A DNA stretch of 64,000 nt, taken from the NCBI RefSeq assembly GCF_036880965.1, contig NZ_JBAJMV010000007.1, forward strand, positions 124,001 to 188,000, written 5' to 3'. A model generated the notes under the pieces. The model saw only the letters and a list, made by a program, of their open reading frames with translations, searched no databases and had not been told where the DNA came from. This document shows, in pieces, positions 1 to 8,921 of the stretch (positions are counted from its first letter, which is position 1; each line of letters starts with the position of its first letter). The position numbers and the translations under genes were made by a program. Origin of the DNA: JAUASW01 sp036880965 (GTDB lineage Bacteria; Pseudomonadota; Gammaproteobacteria; Burkholderiales; Burkholderiaceae_C).

Positions 1-910
1 CGGCCCATTTCATGCCGGCAATGATGTCGGAGTCGTAGCCGCCACATTTGCCCAGCACCCGCACCGGCAGGATCTTGCTGCCCCAGCTGACGCCCGCAAT
101 ACCCAGACCGTTGTTGCTGGACGCTGCAATCAGGCCGGAGACCCGCGTGCCATGCCAGGAGCTGTTGCTGATGTCGGCGCTGGTGCAGCCACTGCCCAGC
201 GCGCCGCTGGTGATGTCGGCTTGCGAGACCCAGTCGCCCGGATCGTTGGCGTCGGCGTCATGCAAGTCACCATCATTGGCGGTAGCCCGGGCCACGGAGC
301 TGCTGCTGGCGAAGCCGATCATGTCGTAGCCGGGCAGCAGCTTGGCCGCCAGGTCCGGGTGGTCGTAGCGCACGCCGGTGTCGAGCACGGCCACCACGAT
401 GGCAGCGCTGCCGGTGGTCTTGTCCCACGCGTCGGGCGCATTGATGCTGGAGACCACCTCGCCCGCCGGCGCCTTCAGGTACCACTGGCCGACGGCCGGC
501 AGGTTGTTGTTGCCCACGGCGTAGAGCGGGTCGTTCGGCGTCGTGGCCGCGTGGCGGCGCAGGTGGTCGACCGCAACCAGTTCCACTTCGCTGTCCTGCG
601 CCAGGCGCCTGGCAAGCTCGGCTGAGCTCAGGCCATCCGCAAGCATCACATGGGTGCGCTCGTCCAGGCTTCGCAGGGCCGCCAGCGGGCGACCGATTCT
701 TTGCGCCAGGCTGAGTGCGCGTGTCTGAGCGATCTGGCGCACTTCGAGTGCGCCGCTGTTCACCGCCATGATCTTGGCCCGCACGCTCGGCGCCGCGGCC
801 TTGAAGCGCACGATGACCCGCGCCGATTCATCGCTGGCGGCCTGGCTGGCGCCAGTGAACACGAAGGCCAGGCTCAGACTGGCCAGCAACTGCTTGGTCG
901 CGAAATTCAT
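1..910 (-). CDS. Secreted S8 subtilisin-like serine protease (5' part)
   Basis: The first 303 codons are visible and the 3' end lies beyond the left edge. The start at 910 gives a clear signal peptide (hydrophobic core, cleavage near ASQA) of about 24 residues. It is followed by an I9-like propeptide region to about residue 125. The catalytic domain then begins, with the Asp motif VVAVLDTGV (D177) and the His motif WHGTRVSG (H253). The catalytic Ser is outside the window. Subtilases of this form are exported proteases that mature by removing the propeptide. Whether the C-terminus carries a sorting signal such as GlyGly-CTERM cannot be seen. That matters because a rhombosortase is encoded at 55565-56131. 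Start and family are secure; substrate is unknown. Confidence 0.9.
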   Translation of the reverse strand, partial: MNFATKQLLASLSLAFVFTGASQAASDESARVIVRFKAAAPSVRAKIMAVNSGALEVRQIAQTRALSLAQRIGRPLAALRSLDERTHVMLADGLSSAELARRLAQDSEVELVAVDHLRRHAATTPNDPLYAVGNNNLPAVGQWYLKAPAGEVVSSINAPDAWDKTTGSAAIVVAVLDTGVRYDHPDLAAKLLPGYDMIGFASSSSVARATANDGDLHDADANDPGDWVSQADITSGALGSGCTSADISNSSWHGTRVSGLIAASSNNGLGIAGVSWGSKILPVRVLGKCGGYDSDIIAGMKWA

Positions 911-1013
911 CAGCACGCCTTGGGGGCTTGGTCGCAATGCCCGCAGTGTAGAAGCGCGGCCTGCCGCCTGCTGTGAAGAAAGGCAATCGCTTCCACGCTT
1001 GACGGACACAAAC

Positions 1014-1040
1014 GGAAAAGCCCCGCAGAGCGGGGCTTCT
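1014..1040 (-). terminator. Rho-independent terminator of gap
   Basis: A 9-bp perfect stem (AAGCCCCGC with GCGGGGCTT, 1018-1038) has a 3-nt loop. Read on the minus strand it runs into CTTTTCC. It lies about 40 nt past the gap stop codon, so it should end the tkt-gap transcript. It may also limit read-through toward the subtilase gene. Confidence 0.8.
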
Positions 1041-1076
1041 TGAAGGCAGCGAGCGATGCCGCCCAGGCCAACAGGA

Positions 1077-2075
1077 TCAGGCCGCGACCACGCGCACCAT
1101 CTCCAGCACCTTGTTCGAATAGCCCCACTCGTTGTCGTACCAGGACACGAGCTTGACGAAGGTGGAGTCGAGTGCGATGCCGGCGTCGGCGTCGAAGATC
1201 GAGGTGCGCGCATCGCCGCGGAAGTCGGTGGCGACGACCTTGTCGGTCGTGTAGCCCAGCACGCCCTTGAGCGCGCCTTCCGACTGCGCCTTCATCTCGG
1301 CGCAGATCTCGGCGTAGGTGGCCGGGTTGTTCAGCTCGACCGTCAGGTCGACCACCGACACATCGCTCGTGGGCACGCGGAAGCTCATGCCGGTCAGCTT
1401 CTTGTTCAGCTCGGGAATCACCACGCCCACGGCCTTGGCGGCACCGGTGCTCGACGGGATGATGTTCTCGAGGATGCCGCGGCCGCCGCGCCAGTCCTTG
1501 TTGCTCGGGCCGTCCACGGTCTTCTGGGTGGCGGTGGCAGCGTGCACGGTGGTCATCAGGCCGCGCTTGATGCCCCACTTGTCGTTCAGCACCTTGGCCA
1601 GCGGTGCCAGGCAGTTGGTGGTGCACGAGGCGTTGGAGATGATGGCCTGGCCGGCATAGGTCTTGTGGTTGACGCCGTAGACGAACATCGGCGTGTCGTC
1701 CTTGGAAGGCGCGGAGAACACGACCTTCTTGGCGCCCGCAGCCAGGTGCTTCTCGCCACTGGCCTTGTCCAGGAACAGGCCCGTGGCTTCGATCACGATG
1801 TCGGCGCCGACTTCGTTCCACTTCAGCTCGGACGGGTCTTTCACGGCGGTCAGGCGAATGCGCCGTCCGTTGACGATCAGGGTGTTGCCGTCGACCGAGA
1901 CTTCGCCGTCGAAGCGGCCATGCACGCTGTCGTAGGTCAGCATGTAGGCCAGGTAGTCAGGCTCCAGCAGGTCGTTGATGGCAACGACTTCCACGTCCTT
2001 GAAATTGGCGATGGCAGCGCGGAACACCATGCGGCCGATGCGGCCGAAGCCGTTGATACCGATCTTGATCGTCAT
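1077..2075 (-). CDS. gap: Glyceraldehyde-3-phosphate dehydrogenase
   Basis: This 332-residue protein is the NAD-dependent enzyme that converts glyceraldehyde-3-phosphate and phosphate to 1,3-bisphosphoglycerate. The N-terminus MTIKIGINGFGRIGR is the Rossmann NAD-binding start, and the active-site segment SNASCTTNCLAPL contains the catalytic Cys near residue 152. The 2075 start was chosen over an upstream extension because the family begins at this point and an AGGAG sequence lies 8 nt upstream. It sits 132 nt downstream of tkt on the same strand, the usual betaproteobacterial arrangement for glycolytic and pentose-phosphate genes. A strong terminator follows. Confidence 0.98.
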   Translation of the reverse strand: MTIKIGINGFGRIGRMVFRAAIANFKDVEVVAINDLLEPDYLAYMLTYDSVHGRFDGEVSVDGNTLIVNGRRIRLTAVKDPSELKWNEVGADIVIEATGLFLDKASGEKHLAAGAKKVVFSAPSKDDTPMFVYGVNHKTYAGQAIISNASCTTNCLAPLAKVLNDKWGIKRGLMTTVHAATATQKTVDGPSNKDWRGGRGILENIIPSSTGAAKAVGVVIPELNKKLTGMSFRVPTSDVSVVDLTVELNNPATYAEICAEMKAQSEGALKGVLGYTTDKVVATDFRGDARTSIFDADAGIALDSTFVKLVSWYDNEWGYSNKVLEMVRVVAA

Positions 2076-2207
2076 GAGGAAAGCTCCTGGGTATTGGGAA
2101 TTCTTGCGGCCCCGCGGTGCGTCAGGCGCCCGGAACGGCGAAGCCGCAAGGATACCCGGTCGCACTGCCGCCCGGGTTACCAAGGGCCATCAAGACACTG
2201 CGCGGCA

Positions 2208-4238
2208 TCAAGCCTTCTTCAACACCACACGCACCGTGTCGGCCAGGTTCTCCGGCGTGAAGCCGAAGTGCTGGAACAGCACCGGCGCCGGGGCCGACTC
2301 GCCGTAGGTGTCGATGCCGACGACGGCTGCGCAGCCGTACTTCCACCAGCCGTCGCTGGCGCCCATCTCGACCGCCACGCGCGGGATGCCTTCGGGCAGC
2401 ACCGAGAGCTTGTACTCGCGGTCCTGGCGATCAAACACGCTGGTGGAGGGCATGGAGACCACGCGCACGGCGATACCGCTCTTGGCCAGTTGGGCTTGCG
2501 CATGCAGGGCCAGCTGAACTTCGGAGCCGGTGGCGATGATGACGGCTTGCGCCTTCTTCTTCAGTCCGACTTCGCTCGGCTCGGCCAGCACGTAGCCGCC
2601 CTTGGCGATTTCATCGACCGCGGTCTTGGGCGCATAGGGCAGGTTCTGGCGCGACAGGGCCAGCACGCTCGGGCGCTGCGCGTTGCCGATGGCCATGGTC
2701 CAGGCGACCACGGTTTCGGTGGTGTCGGCCGGGCGCCAGACATCCAGGCCCGGAATCAGGCGCAGCGAAGCGACATGCTCGATCGACTGGTGGGTCGGGC
2801 CGTCTTCGCCCAGGCCGATGGAGTCGTGCGTGAACACATGGATGACGCGCTGCTTCATCAGCGCGGCCATGCGGATCGCATTGCGGCTGTAGTCGCTGAA
2901 GGTGAGGAAGGTGCCGCCGTAGGGGATGTAGCCGCCATGCAGGGCCACGCCGTTCATGATGGCGGCCATGCCGAACTCGCGCACGCCGTAGTTGATGTGG
3001 CGGCCGCCGTTGGGCACGCCGGCATCGTCAAAGCGCAGCGGCGCCGTCGACTTGGTGTTGGTGAGGTTGGAGCCGGTCAGGTCGGCCGAGCCGCCCAGCA
3101 GCTCGGGCAGCGCAGCGGTGAAGGCTTCCAGCGCCAGCTGGCTGGCCTTGCGGCTGGCCACGGTCTGCGCTTCGCTGTGGGCCTTGATGACGGCATCGAC
3201 GGCGACTTGCGCGTAGTTGGCAGGCAGCACGCCCGCGATGCGGCGCGTGAACTCGGCGGCCAGCTCGGGGAAGGCCTCGGCATAGGCGTCGAACTGGGCG
3301 TCCCAGTCGGCTTCCAGGTTCGCGCCCTCGGTCTTGGCATCCCAGGCCTCGTAGACCTCCTTGGGCACGACGAAGGGCTCATGCTCCCAGCCCAGGGCTG
3401 CGCGGGTCAGCTTGATTTCGTCAGCGCCCAGGGCCTCGCCATGCGCCTTGGCCGTGCCGGCGCGGTTCGGGCTACCCTTGCCGATGGTGGTCTTGGCGAT
3501 GATCAGCGTGGGCTTGGTCTCGCTCATCTTGGCCTTGGCGATGGCCGCGTCCACAGCGTTCACGTCGTGGCCGTCCACCGGGCCGATCACGTTCCAGCCA
3601 TAGGCCTGGAAACGCTGGGCCGTGTTGTCGATGAACCAGGGCTGGACCTGGCCGTCGATGGAGATGCCGTTGTCGTCGTAGATGGCGATCAGCTTGTTCA
3701 GCTTCCAGGCACCGGCCAGGGCGCAGGCCTCGTGGCTGATGCCTTCCATCAGGCAGCCGTCGCCCAGGAAAGCGTAGGTGTGGTGGTCGACGATCGCGTG
3801 ATCTTCGCGGTTGAATTCCTTGGCCAGCAGCTTCTCTGCCAGCGCCAGGCCCACGGCATTGGTGATGCCCTGGCCCAGCGGGCCGGTGGTGGTTTCAACG
3901 CCGGGGGTGATGCCCACTTCGGGGTGGCCCGGGGTCTTGCTGTGCAGCTTGCGGAAGTTCTTCAGCTCGCCGATGGGCAGCTCGTAGCCGGTGAGGTGCA
4001 GCAGCGCATAGATCAGCATCGAGCCATGACCGTTGGACAGCACGAAACGGTCGCGGTCGGCCCAGTGCGGATTGGCCGGGTTGTGGCGCAGGTGGCGGGC
4101 CCAAAGCGCAACGGAGATCTCGGCCATGCCCATGGGCGCGCCGGGATGGCCGGAGTTGGCTTCCTGCACGGCATCCATGGCCAGTGCGCGGATGGCATTG
4201 GCCATCAAATTGGTGTTGCGGGCAGCGGAGTTGGCCAT
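2208..4238 (-). CDS. tkt: Transketolase
   Basis: This 676-residue thiamine-diphosphate enzyme transfers two-carbon ketol units between sugar phosphates in the pentose phosphate pathway. Visible family features are the N-terminal ANSGHPGAPMGMA segment, GHGSMLIYALLHL, the ThDP motif starting GDGCLMEG, and the pyrimidine-domain segment FTHDSIGLGEDGPTHQ. The start at 4238 (MANSAARN) is preferred over an in-frame ATG at 4277, because the extra 13 residues do not resemble transketolase. No strong Shine-Dalgarno is seen at either ATG, and MANAIRAL 11 codons downstream is a third option. It is transcribed toward gap. Confidence 0.97.
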   Translation of the reverse strand: MANSAARNTNLMANAIRALAMDAVQEANSGHPGAPMGMAEISVALWARHLRHNPANPHWADRDRFVLSNGHGSMLIYALLHLTGYELPIGELKNFRKLHSKTPGHPEVGITPGVETTTGPLGQGITNAVGLALAEKLLAKEFNREDHAIVDHHTYAFLGDGCLMEGISHEACALAGAWKLNKLIAIYDDNGISIDGQVQPWFIDNTAQRFQAYGWNVIGPVDGHDVNAVDAAIAKAKMSETKPTLIIAKTTIGKGSPNRAGTAKAHGEALGADEIKLTRAALGWEHEPFVVPKEVYEAWDAKTEGANLEADWDAQFDAYAEAFPELAAEFTRRIAGVLPANYAQVAVDAVIKAHSEAQTVASRKASQLALEAFTAALPELLGGSADLTGSNLTNTKSTAPLRFDDAGVPNGGRHINYGVREFGMAAIMNGVALHGGYIPYGGTFLTFSDYSRNAIRMAALMKQRVIHVFTHDSIGLGEDGPTHQSIEHVASLRLIPGLDVWRPADTTETVVAWTMAIGNAQRPSVLALSRQNLPYAPKTAVDEIAKGGYVLAEPSEVGLKKKAQAVIIATGSEVQLALHAQAQLAKSGIAVRVVSMPSTSVFDRQDREYKLSVLPEGIPRVAVEMGASDGWWKYGCAAVVGIDTYGESAPAPVLFQHFGFTPENLADTVRVVLKKA

Positions 4239-4360
4239 GGTGTCTGTGTTGGGTTGGTTCTGGGGTAAACCCGGCATTTTACGTGGCCCGGCGATGGCGT
4301 CGATCCAGACCCTTGATCCAGGGCAAAGCAGGGTCGCGAATACGGGCGCAGGCTTGCGTC

Positions 4361-4945
4361 ATGAACCCGCTGACCTTGCGCGTGATCCGTGAAGAACATC
4401 GAGCCCTTGCGGCCATGCTGCGCTCGATCCTTCTCCTGCTGGCCGAGCACCGCCGGCGCGCCACCCTGCCCGACTTCACCGCGCTGCGCGCCATGCTTTT
4501 CTATGTCGACGAGTTCCCTGAGCGGCTGCATCACCCGAAGGAGAGCGAGCTGCTGTTTCCGAAACTGCGCGCACGCGTGCCGGCGGTGCGCGAGACACTG
4601 GACCGGCTCGACGACGACCATGACCGCGGCGAGCGCGCGATACGCGACCTGGAGCATGCGCTGCTGGCCTTCGAAATGATGGGCGAAGCCCGCCGCAGCG
4701 CCTTCGAGCAATTGGCCGAGCGCTATGTGCAGGGCTATCTGCGCCACATGGAAATCGAGGAGCGCGAAGTGCTGCCGCTCGCGCTCGCACATCTGCAGGC
4801 GACCGATTGGGAAGACCTCGACGAGGCCTTTGCCGCCAACCGCGACCCGCTCACCGGCCATGCACCGGACGAGCCCTACCGCGCCCTGGTCGAACGCATC
4901 CTCAACAGCCTGCCCACGCCGCTGGGCCTCGGCCCGGCCCTCTAG
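4361..4945 (+). CDS. Hemerythrin HHE-domain protein
   Basis: This 194-residue, mostly helical cytoplasmic protein has the His/Glu pattern of HHE cation-binding (hemerythrin-like) domains. The matching segments are EEHRALAAML, ERLHHPKESELLFP, DDDHDRGE and YLRHMEIEEREVLPLA. These residues would hold a non-heme diiron site. Family members bind oxygen or NO or take part in iron and redox homeostasis; the role here is not determined. The start at 4361 (MNPLTLRV) is chosen because the longer upstream frame is not protein-like. It stops 20 nt before murU, so the two may be cotranscribed, but no functional link is evident. Confidence 0.85.
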   Translation: MNPLTLRVIREEHRALAAMLRSILLLLAEHRRRATLPDFTALRAMLFYVDEFPERLHHPKESELLFPKLRARVPAVRETLDRLDDDHDRGERAIRDLEHALLAFEMMGEARRSAFEQLAERYVQGYLRHMEIEEREVLPLALAHLQATDWEDLDEAFAANRDPLTGHAPDEPYRALVERILNSLPTPLGLGPAL

Positions 4946-4965
4946 GCCCCCTAAACTGCGGCTCC

Positions 4966-5658
4966 ATGCGAGCCATCATCCTGGCGGCCGGGCGCGGAGA
5001 GCGCATGCGGCCGCTGACCGACCACACACCCAAACCCCTGCTCAAGGCCCGCGGCAAGCCGCTGATCGAATGGCATATCGAAGCGCTGGCCCGGGCTGGC
5101 GTGCAAGACATCGTCATCAACTGCGCCTGGCTGGAAGAGCAGTTCCCGGCCGTGCTCGGCGACGGCAGCCGCTGGGGCCTGCGCCTGCACTACTGCTTCG
5201 AGCAGCAGCGCTTTGGCGGCGCGCTGGAAACCGGCGGCGGCATCGCCACTGCCCTGCCGCTGCTGGGTGCCGATGGCGATGCGGCCTTCTGGGCGGTGTC
5301 GGGCGACATCTACATGCCCGGCTTCGAGTTCGACCCGGCCAAGGCCGCCGCATTTGCAGCCTCTGAACAACTCGCCCATCTGTGGATGGTGCCGACACAG
5401 GCCCAGCATCCGCAGGGCGATTTCGCCATCAATGCCGACGGCCATGTGCGCGCCGACGGCGGGCCGCTGCAGGTCTTCGCCAATATCGGCCTGTACCGGC
5501 CGGCGCTGTTCGGTGTCATCCGGGCGGGCGAACGCCAGCGCATGCGCGTGGCGCTGGACCATGGCATTGCGCTGGGCCGCATCACGGCGGAGCTCCATGA
5601 CGGCCCCTGGATCAATGTGGGCACACCCGAGCAACTGGACGCGCTGAACGCGACCTAG
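4966..5658 (+). CDS. murU: MurU-type sugar-1-phosphate nucleotidyltransferase
   Basis: This 230-residue nucleotidyltransferase begins MRAIILAAGRGERMRPLT, the classic NTP-binding signature. Next come the lysine-containing TPKPLL segment and the AVSGDIYM metal-binding aspartate. Size and sequence fit MurU, which makes UDP-MurNAc from MurNAc-1-phosphate in the fosfomycin-sparing peptidoglycan recycling route. Mannose-1-phosphate guanylyltransferase is a possible alternative. The usual partner kinase AmgK is not adjacent. The start at 4966 matches the family start exactly. The gene is convergent with the diguanylate cyclase gene that ends 4 nt away. Confidence 0.85.
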   Translation: MRAIILAAGRGERMRPLTDHTPKPLLKARGKPLIEWHIEALARAGVQDIVINCAWLEEQFPAVLGDGSRWGLRLHYCFEQQRFGGALETGGGIATALPLLGADGDAAFWAVSGDIYMPGFEFDPAKAAAFAASEQLAHLWMVPTQAQHPQGDFAINADGHVRADGGPLQVFANIGLYRPALFGVIRAGERQRMRVALDHGIALGRITAELHDGPWINVGTPEQLDALNAT

Positions 5659-5662
5659 CAGG

Positions 5663-8600
5663 CTAGCTGCGCACCACCTGCAGCGCCGGGTCTGCCAGCC
5701 ATTCCGTGGCTGAGGCTCGCACACGGCGTTGCAGCTCGGCGGCGCTGAGCTGCTCGTCCGCGCCCAGCACGCCCACCCAGCGGTTGCGGCCGGCCCGCTT
5801 GGCGGCATAGAGCGCGCCATCCGCCAGCGTCACCACGCCCGCCCAGTCCACTGCGCGCGGATGCTGGCGCGACAAGGGGAAGACGGCGAAACCGACCGAG
5901 CAACTGCGGGTGACCTGCGCACCATCGGGCAGGATGAACGGCCGGTCGGCCACCATGGCGCGAGCGCGCTCGGCCAGTTCGATCGCATGCTCGCGCGATG
6001 CGGCGCGGGCCACGATCAGGAATTCCTCGCCGCCCCAGCGCACCAGGTAGTCGGCCTCGCGGAACACCGGCTGCAGCCGCTCGCGCATCTGCACCAGCAC
6101 GGCATCACCGCCGGCATGACCATGCTCGTCATTGACCGACTTGAAGTGGTCGATGTCGACCAGGAAGAACACCAGGTCAGCGTCCAGCGGGGGAGCCGCA
6201 TGGCCATGGGCCATGTCTTCGAAGCGGCGCAGGGTCCAGGCCACATCGGACTCGATGTGCTGGGTCAGGAAACGGCGGTTGCGCAGGCCGGTCAGCGGGT
6301 CGGTGAGGCTGGACTCCTCCAGCGCCGCGCTCTTCTGCTGCAAGGTGAGCGAAAGGCTTTCGAGCTCGGCCGTGCGGCTGCGCACCATGTCCTGCAGCAC
6401 CTGCTGGCGACGGCGCAGGTAGCCGGTGCGCAGATGCACGATGATCATCAAGCCCAGCCACAGCAGCCCGATCAGCAGGGCGCGCGCCCACCAGGTCTGC
6501 CACCAGTTCGGCAGCACGTCGACAGGCATGCTCAGCTCATGCGGGCTCCAGGCGCCGCTGCGGTTGGTCGCCCGCACCCTCAAGGTGTAATGGCCTGGAT
6601 TCAGGTTGCTGTAGCTGGCCACGCGCAACTCGGCGCCGGTGTTGATCCAGTCGTTGTCGTAGCCGTCCAGCTTGTAGCGGTAGCGGCTGCGCGCCGGGTC
6701 GCTGTAGTCCAGCGCGGCGAACTCGACACTGAAGCTGCGCTGGCCGGGCTTCAGGGCCAGGCCTTCGGCCGCCTGGCCCTGGCCCTGGCGGCGGCCGTCG
6801 ATGCGCAACTCGGTCAGCACCACCGGTGGCTGGAAGCTCCAGCCGTCGAAATGGTTCGGGTCCACCACCAGGAGACCGCGGCTGCCGCCGAACAGCATGA
6901 GGCCGTCGCTGGTGGCGCCATAGGCCCGGAACCAGCCGGTGCCGAAGTCCACGCCGTCGGCAGGGGTCAGCTCGTAGACATGGTCCTTCTGCGGGTCGTA
7001 GACATGGTGCTGGGTCCAGATGCGACCCCGGTCGTCCTGCATCAGGTTGGCACCGAAGGCACGGCCGCCAATGCCATGACGTTCGCTGATGCGCTCGAAG
7101 GCGGCGGTCTTGCCATCCCATTCCAGCATGCGGTGCAGGCCGATGGCGGTGTCCACCCACAGCCGCTGCTCGCGGTCCACCAGCACGCCAACCACCGAGG
7201 CATGGGCCAGTCCCTGGCCGCTGCGCGCCTGGATGGCCAGCAGTTCGCGGCCGCCCGGCGCGATGCGGAACAGGCCCTTTTCCGTGCCCACCCAAAGGCC
7301 GCCATCGGCGGCTTCGGCCAGTGCATTCGCGTCGCCGCTGAGCACTTGGCCGCCGGCGATGTGCAGCCGCTGCAGCGCCGGCTTGCCACGCTCCAGCAGG
7401 TAGAGCCCGTCCTGCGTGGCTACCCACAGCCGGCCATCGCTGCTGGCCAGCATGCGCCGCACCCGGCCCTGACCCGGCTTGTAGGTGTTCAAGACCTGGC
7501 GGCGACTGGCGTCGAGCTGGTGCACGCCGGCATCGCTGCTCAGCCAGACCGCGCCGTCCGGCATCTGCGCGATGGCGCCGATGCGGCCATTGGGCAGGCC
7601 GCCAGCGCGGCCGGGCATGGGCAGCAGCGAGCCGACGAGTCGCATCCCGCGGTCGAAGATGGCCACACCCTTCTCGATCGTGCCGACCCAGGTCTCGCCG
7701 TCCGACAGCTGCTTGACGCTGCGTACATCGGGATCTTCGAACACGCCACCAAAGCCCTCGACCTCGCGCCTCACCCAGATGCTGCGGTTCTCGGGGTCAT
7801 GCCGCTGCAGGCCGCCACCATAGCCGCCCACCCACAGCCAGCCGGCGCGGTCGCGCAGCAGCGAGCGCACCTCGTTGCCGGCCAGGCTGGCCGGATTGCG
7901 CGGGTTGTGGCGCAGCACGCGCAGCAGCTTTCCGTCGATCGCGCGCACCTCGATGCCGCCGGTGCGCCCCACCCACAGCTCCCGCTCATGCGCGGTGACG
8001 AAGGTGGCCACGGAACCGCGTCCGCCCTCACGGTCCAGCAGCTGGTGCTGGCCGGTCGCGGGGTCGAGCAGCAGCAGGTCGCCCTGCTGCGTGCCTATCC
8101 AGAGCCTGCCGTCCTCGGCCTCGTGCAGCGCATTGATGATGCGTTCGGCCAGCGGCTCGCCGCGACCCGAGAGCACCGGCTCGAAGTGCTCGCTGCCGGC
8201 CTGGCGCCGGGCCAGCCCGGCCCAGCTGCCCACCCACAGCGTGCCAGCCTTGTCGACCAGCAGGGTCTGCACTCGATCGTCGGGCAGACTGCCCGGCTGG
8301 CCGGCGTGGCGGTGGTGGCTGAAGCGGCCGCTGGCCGGGTCGAATCGCTTCAGGCCGCCACCTACGGCGCCAATCCAGATGCCGCCGTCCGAGCCCTCGG
8401 CCAGCGCGCGAATGGTGCCGGGCGCCAGGCTGTCGGCCTTGTCGCCGTCGTTGCGGAACACACGCACCTGCTCGCTGGCCGGGTCATAGACCGCCAGGCC
8501 ATCAGATTCCGTGCCTATCCAGAGCCGTCCATCGCGAGCGGCCAGCAAGGCCCGCACAAAGCCCAGGCCCTTGCCGGCCTTCTCGCCCTCGGTGCGGAGC

Positions 8601-8827
8601 TGGACGCGAAAGCTGTAGCCGTCATAGCGCACCAGGCCGGCGCCCGTGCCTATCCAGAAGAAGCCGTATTTGTCCTGGGCCAGCGCGGCCACCACGGCGG
8701 AAGGGATTGCGCTGCCCTGGCCGACCGACTCGAAGCGCGGTTCGCTGAGCGGCTCCGCTGGCGCCGCCAGCACGGAGCCAGCGGCAAGCAGCGACAAGGA
8801 CAGGGCGACTACAAGAACACGGAACAT
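5663..8827 (-). CDS. Two-component-regulator-propeller diguanylate cyclase (GGDEF)
   Basis: This is a 1054-residue membrane protein. A signal peptide of about 21 residues is followed by about 700 residues of repeated WIGT/WVGT/WLSS blades, typical of Reg_prop periplasmic beta-propellers. A Y_Y_Y domain (YRYKLDGYDNDW) follows, then one membrane helix near residues 775-797, a short coiled coil, and a C-terminal GGDEF domain. The active site is WGGEEF near residue 930. Five residues before it is READ, an RxxD product-inhibition site. It should make c-di-GMP from two GTP in response to an extracytoplasmic ligand. Most relatives with this sensor end in a histidine kinase, so this is the cyclase-output version. 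Confidence 0.95.
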   Translation of the reverse strand: MFRVLVVALSLSLLAAGSVLAAPAEPLSEPRFESVGQGSAIPSAVVAALAQDKYGFFWIGTGAGLVRYDGYSFRVQLRTEGEKAGKGLGFVRALLAARDGRLWIGTESDGLAVYDPASEQVRVFRNDGDKADSLAPGTIRALAEGSDGGIWIGAVGGGLKRFDPASGRFSHHRHAGQPGSLPDDRVQTLLVDKAGTLWVGSWAGLARRQAGSEHFEPVLSGRGEPLAERIINALHEAEDGRLWIGTQQGDLLLLDPATGQHQLLDREGGRGSVATFVTAHERELWVGRTGGIEVRAIDGKLLRVLRHNPRNPASLAGNEVRSLLRDRAGWLWVGGYGGGLQRHDPENRSIWVRREVEGFGGVFEDPDVRSVKQLSDGETWVGTIEKGVAIFDRGMRLVGSLLPMPGRAGGLPNGRIGAIAQMPDGAVWLSSDAGVHQLDASRRQVLNTYKPGQGRVRRMLASSDGRLWVATQDGLYLLERGKPALQRLHIAGGQVLSGDANALAEAADGGLWVGTEKGLFRIAPGGRELLAIQARSGQGLAHASVVGVLVDREQRLWVDTAIGLHRMLEWDGKTAAFERISERHGIGGRAFGANLMQDDRGRIWTQHHVYDPQKDHVYELTPADGVDFGTGWFRAYGATSDGLMLFGGSRGLLVVDPNHFDGWSFQPPVVLTELRIDGRRQGQGQAAEGLALKPGQRSFSVEFAALDYSDPARSRYRYKLDGYDNDWINTGAELRVASYSNLNPGHYTLRVRATNRSGAWSPHELSMPVDVLPNWWQTWWARALLIGLLWLGLMIIVHLRTGYLRRRQQVLQDMVRSRTAELESLSLTLQQKSAALEESSLTDPLTGLRNRRFLTQHIESDVAWTLRRFEDMAHGHAAPPLDADLVFFLVDIDHFKSVNDEHGHAGGDAVLVQMRERLQPVFREADYLVRWGGEEFLIVARAASREHAIELAERARAMVADRPFILPDGAQVTRSCSVGFAVFPLSRQHPRAVDWAGVVTLADGALYAAKRAGRNRWVGVLGADEQLSAAELQRRVRASATEWLADPALQVVRS

Positions 8828-8921
8828 GACGCCTCATGGTAGCCGAGCCTTTGCCCGGCCCAGAAGACATGTGGTGCGGGGACCGCGTCGAGCCGCCCGC
8901 CCGCTCGGCAAGCTGCAAGCT

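Noticed and set aside
1..910. Subtilase as the rhombosortase substrate
   Set aside because: The C-terminus is outside the window, so a GlyGly-CTERM tail cannot be seen. Kept only as a check.
1056..4268. A 1070-codon open frame antisense to gap and tkt
   Set aside because: It is the GC-rich mirror of two clearly recognised genes. The translation is Gly/Ala/His/Gln-rich with no domain. The same explanation covers the long antisense frames at 5729-8842, 19770-23525, 23833-27129 and 48790-52017.
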